Shown: one piece after another, positions 6,000 through 12,030 of the stretch
How the letters are laid out: the number at the start of each line of letters is the position of its first letter
How positions within the stretch are numbered: position 1 is the first letter of the stretch
Source: CAYRIY01 sp964424335
GTDB lineage: Bacteria > Bacillota > Limnochordia > DTU080 > RSA5
Direction: 5' to 3'
NCBI GenBank assembly: GCA_964424335.1
Contig: CAYRIY010000105.1
Span: 1 to 12,030, forward strand
Length of the DNA: 12,030 nt
Notes under the pieces: model-generated
Database searches by the model: none
The model's input: only the letters and a program-made list of their open reading frames with translations
What the model was told of the DNA's origin: nothing
Translations under genes and position numbers: made by a program

Positions 6000-8441
6000 C
6001 TAGCGAGGCTGGTACGCCAGATGCTGGATGTCGACCCTGCCGCTCTTGATGTCCACAAAGGGCTTTCCGTCTTTGACTCCGGCGAGCCCGTAACCGGTCT
6101 CCGTTGCGAAAAAGACGCTGAAATCGCCTTTGAGCGTAGGCGCAATGTGGAATGTCTTGTCGACGGCGTCGTATCGCACTCCGCCCAAACCTTGCAGCAG
6201 GCCGTACGATGCCATCGCCCGTGCGTACCAATGGCCGCACTCGTACTCGTCGAAGGGGTTGCGCACGCGGCCGTCGTACCGATCGCGGCAGGTGCGCACG
6301 ATTTCGAGCCCTTCATCGACCAGCCCCTCTAGCAATAGATGGGATGCGACCTGGTACTCGATGCCCGTCCACACTTCGTCCGAGTACACAAAGGGGAGCG
6401 TCGGACGTCCGCCCTTGGGCCAACTGCACAGGAGCAGTCCCCCGTCGGTACCGGTTGCAAACGACGGCCTCTGCGGGTTGGAATGCTCCGAGAGGTCACG
6501 CTTCAGATTGTATTTGTGAACAGCCTTAAGATGGCTGCGGACTTTATCTCGGTCGAGCACCGAGCCGACGCCGCAAACTTCCGCGATCCACGCGCCGAGC
6601 ACGCCGTCGGATAGGCAGCCCGTCCCGTATTGATACTTGGGTCCCTCGATCTGCAAGAGTTCCGCTGCTTCCGGCGAGTACGAGCCCATGCTCTGCAACT
6701 TGGTCGGGTCGCCTGCCCGCAGCCCTTTCCACTGAACCTTTTGGTAAAAGTACTCGCCGTCAAAGAGCTCTTGCTCCATGTAACGCTGGCCGCGCTCTAG
6801 AAGCTCGTTGTATTCGGAAACGTCCTCGCCCAAATACTCGCCCATGCCGACCATCGCTTTTAAGGCCCCGAGGTAAAAGCTCGTGCACATTCCGTCCGGG
6901 CCCCAAAACTCGATGTCGTAGGTGTTGTGATGGGGCTCGATCAGGGCGCCGACGCGGTCGGGATCCCAAGTTTCGATGCAGTAGTCCATACTGGCCCGAA
7001 TCTTCGGCCACAGGCGCCTCAGCCAGTCGGTATCGCCGGAGATTCGCCACTCGCGATACACTTTCATGATCCCACCGAGCTGACCGTCTGCGGCTGCATG
7101 AAACTCGTGCGGCGCCTTGCGGATCGGAAGCGGCGCCCGAAACGTCTGGTGCCCGTTTTCGTCTTGACACTCGAAGAACTCGGTCTCGCGCAGCGACCGC
7201 TCCAAACTGGGGAAGAGGTGCGGCAAGGCCTGCTGGTAGTTCCAAACGTGCGTGCACGAACCGGGGCAGCTTCCGACCTCGTCGTTCGAGCCTTCCCAGG
7301 CCCAAAAGCGCCCATCCCGCTGTCGCAACACCGTCGGCGATTTCAAGATGCACAGGTTGGTCGCCACGGCTTCGATTACTTCGGGCGGGAGAGTCATGCT
7401 GTAAAAGCAGTCGGTGAACGATTCGGTCTTGTTCCGCAGCTCGTCGTAGTGTTCTCGCCAGTAGCTCGTGATTTGTTGAATCTCAGAAAACCTGCCGGCA
7501 TACCAAGGGCTGTAGGTCCGCGGCGACGTTGCGCTTTGGTCGTCGGCATCACGCCGTGCATCCGGGTTTCTCGGATCGCCCGTGCGGAGGGTCGTTCGCG
7601 GCACATGCCATGTAAAGAGCAACCGCACGGTTTCTGATTCACCCGGAGCGATGGAAAGCGGAACGTAAAGGCTGCCGCCGGGGCTTGGGCCTCCGGTTGT
7701 GAGCGGCTTTCCGGAGACCACCGCACCTTCTTGGACGTGCTTCCATGCGACCGATAGAGGATCGAACCACCCGCCGCGAAACCAGGCGCAGTTTACTGTT
7801 GCATCGTGTCCGAGGACGGTGGCCGTGAATGCCCCTTGATCCTCAGGCTTTTCCTCGCTCCCCGGTTGCCAGAGGGTGAAGCCGTTTTCGGCGGCCAGGA
7901 CTGCATCGCCGCCCGTGCGGGTCGACATGAAGTTTTTCGCATTGAACGAGTAGACCAACTCGACCTCACGGTCCGACGTATTGATGAGTCGGTATTCGAG
8001 CCCGACCGCGGGCAGACTCGAGTTGTCCGGGTCCCCCGGGATAAACGGACTCCAACCGGTGATCTCTACCTTGATGGGGAGGCGGGGATCTTCGAGGCTG
8101 ACGATGCCGAAGGGAAACCGAGCATCAAACGAAGCCGAGGCAAATCTCGGGAACCCGTACGTCGAACCGACCGCGCCAAGGCCCGTCCCTCGGTTGCCAA
8201 AGATTTTCCACGAGGGCACCGGCCCCTCTAAGACGCGGACGGAGCGTTCTTCTCCCTTGATGGAAACGGCGGAGAAGATGCAGGGTTCGTTGAAGAGGTC
8301 TGGACGGTTGCGCAAAGAGAAGTGGGAGAGCGCCCCGGTCCCTTCCAAGCAGATCATGCCGGCGCCGATCCCCCCCATGGGAAATGCAACGCGGTTGAGG
8401 TGCTCTCCGGTATAGGGTTGATTGTACTGTCGTGTCACCAT
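6000..8441 (-). CDS. GH116 family glycosidase (GBA2-like, DUF608)
   Basis: An 813-residue retaining glycosidase related to non-lysosomal glucosylceramidase (GBA2) and to bacterial beta-glucosidase/xylosidase TxGH116. The N-terminal beta-sandwich (GBA2_N) starts with FPMGGIGAGMICLEGTGAL (20-38), and the catalytic (alpha/alpha)6 barrel covers about residues 330-790. Landmarks in the barrel are THVWNYQQALPHLFP (397-411), FHAAADGQLGG (447-457), LIEPHHNTYDIEFWGPDG (500-517), TGCLSDGVLGAW (607-618) and YSDEVWTGIEYQVASHLL (686-703). D612 in CLSD aligns with the family acid/base Asp. The nucleophile Glu cannot be placed confidently: the segment before FHAAADG differs from GBA2. No signal peptide is seen, so it is cytoplasmic. 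AGGAGG lies 13 nt before ATG 8441; an upstream TTG at 8495 has no RBS. It is the last gene of the minus-strand cluster, 130 bp after the binding-protein gene. Confidence 0.9.
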   Translation of the reverse strand: MVTRQYNQPYTGEHLNRVAFPMGGIGAGMICLEGTGALSHFSLRNRPDLFNEPCIFSAVSIKGEERSVRVLEGPVPSWKIFGNRGTGLGAVGSTYGFPRFASASFDARFPFGIVSLEDPRLPIKVEITGWSPFIPGDPDNSSLPAVGLEYRLINTSDREVELVYSFNAKNFMSTRTGGDAVLAAENGFTLWQPGSEEKPEDQGAFTATVLGHDATVNCAWFRGGWFDPLSVAWKHVQEGAVVSGKPLTTGGPSPGGSLYVPLSIAPGESETVRLLFTWHVPRTTLRTGDPRNPDARRDADDQSATSPRTYSPWYAGRFSEIQQITSYWREHYDELRNKTESFTDCFYSMTLPPEVIEAVATNLCILKSPTVLRQRDGRFWAWEGSNDEVGSCPGSCTHVWNYQQALPHLFPSLERSLRETEFFECQDENGHQTFRAPLPIRKAPHEFHAAADGQLGGIMKVYREWRISGDTDWLRRLWPKIRASMDYCIETWDPDRVGALIEPHHNTYDIEFWGPDGMCTSFYLGALKAMVGMGEYLGEDVSEYNELLERGQRYMEQELFDGEYFYQKVQWKGLRAGDPTKLQSMGSYSPEAAELLQIEGPKYQYGTGCLSDGVLGAWIAEVCGVGSVLDRDKVRSHLKAVHKYNLKRDLSEHSNPQRPSFATGTDGGLLLCSWPKGGRPTLPFVYSDEVWTGIEYQVASHLLLEGLVDEGLEIVRTCRDRYDGRVRNPFDEYECGHWYARAMASYGLLQGLGGVRYDAVDKTFHIAPTLKGDFSVFFATETGYGLAGVKDGKPFVDIKSGRVDIQHLAYQPR

Positions 8442-8571
8442 TTTTGACCGTCGGCCTCCTGATGATTGCGTGATCTTAATTGCTCTGACGTGCAACAGAC
8501 GAGCGCGCCGAGAAAATCGACACGCTCGTCATTACCTTTGTGATCGTACAGCTCGCGCCAATGACGCAGGG

Positions 8572-9822
8572 TTAATCGCCGCTTAGGATCAAGTTGAATT
8601 GCCTGTGAATCTCTTCGACGGCGCTTCCAGGTGAGGCCTCGCCGTCCCACACTTTGCGCAACTCGCCTTCGAACACCGTGTGCAGGTCGGGGTACTCAGG
8701 GGGCGCTGGAACGGTCACGATGCCGTTTAGGGCTTCGTAGTACAAGTGCCTGTTCGGCGGATCGCTGATCGCGTCACTGAGCGCCACAGACCGACGGGAC
8801 GGCATGGATGTGCCGAGCCGAGTCACGTGGTCGACGACGAAGAAACTGTTGACCCACTTCACAAACTCCCAAGCCTCCTCGGGGTGCGCGGTCACCGAAG
8901 ATATTCCGTGAGCGCCGCCGCCCCACACCGTTCGTTGATCTCGATGGCGCGGCCAAAGCTGGACATCGTAGTTTTCAAACCCTGCATTCTGGTATCCCGC
9001 CGCAGGCCAGCGACCTGCGCCCCACATAGCAATGGTTTCATCGAGTGCCGTATAGTTGCCGCTGATTGCAGGACCCGGAAGAACGTTGTGATCCCAAATC
9101 AGGCTGCGAACGAAATCCACGGCTTCGTACACCGCGGGATCGTTCATGGTGGATTCGCTCCAAGACTCGTCGAGGATCCTCCCGCCTGATGTGAGAATCC
9201 ACGGCGAGAAGCCAAAGGGATTCCAAAAGAACTGTCCGTATCCGTACACGTCGGGTTGTCCGTCGCCTGAGACGTCTCGAGTGAGCGCCCTGGCGTTTTG
9301 CAAGAAGTCCTGCCATGTCCAATCGCTCGTCGGAGCCGCAAGACCAGCCTCTTCGTAAAGGCGAGGGTTGTAGTACATCATCATCTGGTTCCACTCGAAG
9401 GGCAGGTAGTATTGCGAACCGTTGTAGTTGAAAATGTTCATGATCGTCGAATCGACATCTGCCATGAACTCGGCAAATTCGGGATCCGTATCGCGCTCCA
9501 TGAAGGAATCGAGCGGCTGCAAAAGGCCGAGATCGACAATGGCGCTGGCCTGCTCGATTACGGCAACCACGACGTCAAAGGGGTCGCCGGCTAGGTGGGC
9601 CGAGATTACCTTCTCCATGTTCCACCCAGTATTGTCGACCATCGATATGCGAATGTTGGGGTTGCGAGCGTGGAAATCGGGTATCAACTCGTCAATCCAC
9701 ATATTCAGATCGCCTACTACGCCAACTTTCAATTCCACCACTTCGTCTTGTGCGAAAGCGCCAAGGGATGCCGTAAGCAACAAAGCCAACAACGTGACGC
9801 CACCTACCCATACAGCTCGCAT
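8572..9822 (-). CDS. Extracellular solute-binding protein, family 1 (sugar ABC transporter)
   Basis: A 416-residue sugar-binding protein of an ABC importer. Residues 1-24 are a signal peptide (VTLLALLLTASLGAFA) with a signal-peptidase-I site AFA before QDE. There is no lipobox Cys, so it should be free in a periplasm rather than a lipoprotein. The mature part has the family pattern: VVELKVGVVGDLN strand, DELIPDFHARNPNI helix, HLAGDPFDVVVA, GLLQPLDSFM, NQMMMYYNPRLYEEAGL, TWQDFLQNARALT, and DVSGDGQPDVYGYG, a calcium-loop-like turn common in these proteins. AAAGGAGGT ends 6 nt before ATG 9822. It lies 72 bp after the M24 gene and 130 bp before GH116. No permease or ATPase genes accompany it in this window, which is unusual for the family. 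The ligand is unknown, probably an oligosaccharide or glycoside. Confidence 0.93.
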   Translation of the reverse strand: MRAVWVGGVTLLALLLTASLGAFAQDEVVELKVGVVGDLNMWIDELIPDFHARNPNIRISMVDNTGWNMEKVISAHLAGDPFDVVVAVIEQASAIVDLGLLQPLDSFMERDTDPEFAEFMADVDSTIMNIFNYNGSQYYLPFEWNQMMMYYNPRLYEEAGLAAPTSDWTWQDFLQNARALTRDVSGDGQPDVYGYGQFFWNPFGFSPWILTSGGRILDESWSESTMNDPAVYEAVDFVRSLIWDHNVLPGPAISGNYTALDETIAMWGAGRWPAAGYQNAGFENYDVQLWPRHRDQRTVWGGGAHGISSVTAHPEEAWEFVKWVNSFFVVDHVTRLGTSMPSRRSVALSDAISDPPNRHLYYEALNGIVTVPAPPEYPDLHTVFEGELRKVWDGEASPGSAVEEIHRQFNLILSGD

Positions 9823-9838
9823 GCATGTACCTCCTTTA

Positions 9839-9858
9839 TGGGTTTTAAAATTTTCCCA
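9839..9858. promoter_or_regulatory. Interrupted inverted repeat upstream of the binding-protein gene
   Basis: TGGG and CCCA flank twelve bases made only of T and A (TTTTAAAATTTT), immediately upstream of the AAAGGAGGT ribosome binding site. It may be an operator or a bend, or just an AT-rich leader. Confidence 0.15.
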
Positions 9859-9894
9859 CCATTATTTAGAGCACGGCCCTATTCTGGTTGATCG

Positions 9895-11118
9895 TCACCG
9901 GATCAACCACATCGCCTTTTGTGGCGTTGTCAGGACGTCGACCCCGCTCTCGGTGATCAGTACGTCCTCCTCGAGGCTCACCCAACCCCTCCCTTCAACC
10001 AGCGTCTCGATGCCCTCCACGGTCACGACCCATCCAGGCTCGAGCAGTGACTCCGGGGCGCCCTCTCGGCGAAAACCAAGACCCGGGCCGCCGTCGTGGG
10101 CCGCTCGGCCAAGTTGATGGCCGAGGGAGTATTGAAAGGGCGGATAACCAGCGTTGGTGAGGATGTCCAGGACCGGTTGCGCACACTTCCAGGTCGGTAC
10201 CCCGGGCCCTAGGTGCGCGATGGCAGTGTCAATGCCACGGCGTATCGTGTCAAATAGGCGCGTCACCTCGGCAGGTGGGTGGGTCTCGCCCCGTTCCAGG
10301 ACGTACCACATCCGCTGAAAGTCCGAGCAATAGCCGTTTTTCCTGATGCCGAAGTCTACCTGTAGGGTCCAACCTCTCTCGAGGGGCACGTCGCCTGGGG
10401 GCGTGTGGCCGATGGGCGCGACGGGGCCAACGGTTGCAATCGGGCAGTGATCTCGGCTCCAGGCCGGCTGCACGCCGCGCCTGTCCACCGATTCCAGTAC
10501 GAATTCGTAGATTTCCCGGCCAGTTAGGCCCGGACGCAGGAATGCGGATAACTCCGCAAAGATCTCGTCGGTTTCGGCGATGGCTTCCCGAATGAGCGCG
10601 ACTTCTTGCGCCAGTTTGCGTGAGCGAAGTCTGGCGATGATCGGTTCGGCGCTGATGAGGCGATCGGCAAAGCGCGTCCCTTCCAATGCCGCCTGCAACC
10701 TGAGGAAATTGCCATAGGAGAGGCCGTCGGCTTTGCGGTTGGATCGTGAGAAGTTGACGGCGATGTGCCGTGGCGAGATGGACTCGAGCTTCGCGATCAA
10801 GGCGTCCCTGAAACTTCCCTTGTAGACGTCGATCTCATTCCAAGTCGGCGTGGCCGCGGGAATCGCAGCGTCAAGTCCGCCGACGATCGCGATGCGGCGT
10901 CCGTCCCTCGACAAGAGCAGCAATCCGTCGCCCAGATCCCGCTCTCCAAAGATGATGGGGTAGACGGGATCGCCACCATCACCCATCTCTTGTGCGAACG
11001 TGAGCCACACATCGATGTCGACTTCGCCCATGATCTCAATCGCCTGTGCGACCTTGGCCTCCATCAATTCGGCCTCGAAGCTCATCGCCGCACTGTCTAA
11101 CCCACCGCTTTCGTGCAT
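9895..11118 (-). CDS. M24 family metallopeptidase (Xaa-Pro aminopeptidase/creatinase-like)
   Basis: A 407-residue pita-bread-fold enzyme with a creatinase-type N-terminal domain (about 1-165) and the catalytic domain (about 170-400). All five expected metal ligands are visible: D255 in VDFG, D266 in SDFQRM, H334 in SLGHQLG, E368 in VTVEGIE and E383 in SLEEDVLIT. The spacing of the first two (11 residues) is that of M24 peptidases. No signal peptide is seen, so it is cytoplasmic. ATG 11118 is preferred because AGGGGG stands 8 nt before it; TTG 11124 would leave only 2 nt. Relatives cleave an N-terminal residue before proline, or act on small guanidino or amide compounds. The sequence cannot distinguish these, and the reason for its place between a GH172 enzyme and a sugar-binding protein is unclear. 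Confidence 0.9.
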   Translation of the reverse strand: MHESGGLDSAAMSFEAELMEAKVAQAIEIMGEVDIDVWLTFAQEMGDGGDPVYPIIFGERDLGDGLLLLSRDGRRIAIVGGLDAAIPAATPTWNEIDVYKGSFRDALIAKLESISPRHIAVNFSRSNRKADGLSYGNFLRLQAALEGTRFADRLISAEPIIARLRSRKLAQEVALIREAIAETDEIFAELSAFLRPGLTGREIYEFVLESVDRRGVQPAWSRDHCPIATVGPVAPIGHTPPGDVPLERGWTLQVDFGIRKNGYCSDFQRMWYVLERGETHPPAEVTRLFDTIRRGIDTAIAHLGPGVPTWKCAQPVLDILTNAGYPPFQYSLGHQLGRAAHDGGPGLGFRREGAPESLLEPGWVVTVEGIETLVEGRGWVSLEEDVLITESGVDVLTTPQKAMWLIR

Positions 11119-11202
11119 GGACAACGCCCCCTATTTGTCGACACGACCGGTGCCGTCAAGCGTTTTTCAAACATGTTGCAATGATCGCTCGGAAATTGCC
11201 GT

Positions 11203-12030
11203 TTACTTGGAAGAAGGTGGCGGCGCCGTCTCGGGGGTCGGATCATGTCCCCACAGTTTGCCGCCACCCATCTTCTCCCGCCAGGCATGACGCCATCGGT
11301 GGATATCGAGGACGGTGATCGGCTCCATGTTTTGGCGTTCGTCTTTGGGACGGAGGGGGGGAAATGGCTTGTGGGGCTCGGACTGGTACCAGTACGTTAC
11401 GGAGCTGAGGTCAAAGACGAGCGCATTGGCGTGTCCGTGCTCGATGCTGCCTCGAATCGACTTATCAAAGCAGATGGGATCGTCGAGAAAAAAGCGGTAG
11501 CAATGGGTTCGTCCTAGGTGTCCGATGCTTTCGGAGATCTTTGCATATCCGAAATAAGGGTGGTTGTAGAGCTGGTTGGGTCCCCATGCGCTGTTAAAGA
11601 AATCCTCGGTCCCGGTGCCGTGCAGGGACCCGGGCCACGGCTCCCCGTCTATCAACCACATGTCGTCGCCTTCTCCGTACCAGATCGGTGTGGGTGAGTC
11701 GATGTAGTAGTTGACCCCGACGACATGCCCCTTTCCCTCAGCCTCTAACAAGAGGTAGTTGCCCTCGTCGGACAGGTTTGGATCCGGTGCGTGGAGCAAA
11801 TACCACTCGTTTTCTCCTCGAGGCCCGGGGTCCGTCAGCTCCCGATTCCACCAGGCGTGAAAACGAGCCCAAGCGTCAGGAACGTGGCGGTGCTCCTCGT
11901 AGTCGATGTAAAAGTAAAAGGAGCGGATGTCCTCTTCGGATTGATTTTCGATCGTGATGCGCGCGCCGTTGCCATAGGGCATCGGAAAGTAAGTGTTCCA
12001 CCCGTGTCCGTCGTGGGGGGCAGCAGCGAT
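11203..12030 (-). CDS. GH172 family (DUF2961) glycosidase, C-terminal part
   Basis: The frame is open to the window edge, so the N-terminal part (roughly a third of a single-domain member) is missing; 275 residues are visible. DUF2961 landmarks are GWNTYFPMPYGNGARITIEN (residues 10-29 of the visible part), FYFYIDYEE (38-46), WYGEGDDMWLIDGE (117-130), HGTGTEDFFNSAWG (137-150) and the jelly-roll strands FDKSIRGSIEHGHAN. E120 (EGDD) and E142 (GTGTED), 22 residues apart, match the catalytic Glu pair described for the founding enzyme, difructose dianhydride I synthase/hydrolase; this alignment is from memory. Other characterised members are exo-alpha-D-arabinofuranosidases. It is the most upstream gene seen in the minus-strand cluster, 84 bp before the M24 gene. 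The substrate is probably a furanoside. Confidence 0.88.
   Translation of the reverse strand: MAAAPHDGHGWNTYFPMPYGNGARITIENQSEEDIRSFYFYIDYEEHRHVPDAWARFHAWWNRELTDPGPRGENEWYLLHAPDPNLSDEGNYLLLEAEGKGHVVGVNYYIDSPTPIWYGEGDDMWLIDGEPWPGSLHGTGTEDFFNSAWGPNQLYNHPYFGYAKISESIGHLGRTHCYRFFLDDPICFDKSIRGSIEHGHANALVFDLSSVTYWYQSEPHKPFPPLRPKDERQNMEPITVLDIHRWRHAWREKMGGGKLWGHDPTPETAPPPSSK

Noticed and set aside
6927..7637. 236-residue plus-strand frame inside GH116
   Set aside because: Antisense shadow of a GC-rich coding region with no recognisable motif.
11119..11160. TTGACG with a 17-bp spacer as a promoter for the M24 gene
   Set aside because: The -10 candidate AAATAG matches poorly and would overlap the ribosome binding site, so cotranscription from upstream is simpler.

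Overview
The window looks like accessory, carbohydrate-catabolic DNA from a moderately GC-rich bacterium, taken from a draft or metagenomic scaffold. Two blocks of exactly 100 Ns (1816-1915 and 4398-4497) are scaffold gaps of unknown true size. Several genes share an AAGGGG/AGGGGG ribosome binding site, and the binding-protein gene has a near-perfect AAAGGAGGT. The sugar-binding protein has a signal-peptidase-I signal and no lipobox cysteine, which argues for a cell with an outer membrane. A diderm Bacillota lineage such as Limnochordia fits, but this is inference only.

Layout. (1) 134-1306, minus: a ROK-family transcriptional repressor with degenerate kinase and zinc motifs. (2) 1307-2071: intergenic DNA with a gap and a short direct repeat, no recognisable gene. 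(3) 2072-3133, plus: the most unusual gene, two winged helix-turn-helix segments followed by a VSR/EDxHD-like (PD-(D/E)XK superfamily) nuclease domain. (4) 3253-4302, minus: a Gfo/Idh/MocA dehydrogenase. (5) 4398-4783: a gap next to a 15-bp tandem repeat, then a small two-helix membrane protein whose frame is broken at a GGGG run. (6) 4796-5860, plus: a cytoplasmic BNR/Asp-box (sialidase-fold) protein. (7) 5861-5999: a convergent intergenic region with a hairpin and five 13-bp tandem repeats. (8) 6000-12030, minus: a probable operon in the order GH172 (DUF2961, cut by the window edge), M24 Xaa-Pro-peptidase-like protein, extracellular sugar-binding protein and GH116 (GBA2-like) glycosidase.

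Working together (inference): the binding protein would capture an oligosaccharide or glycoside. The GH172, GH116 and BNR proteins would cleave or recognise it, and the Gfo/Idh dehydrogenase would oxidise or epimerise a released sugar. The ROK protein is a natural candidate regulator. No ABC permease or ATPase gene is present, so the transporter must be completed elsewhere. The nuclease gene has no obvious link to sugar metabolism and may be a guest in the locus.
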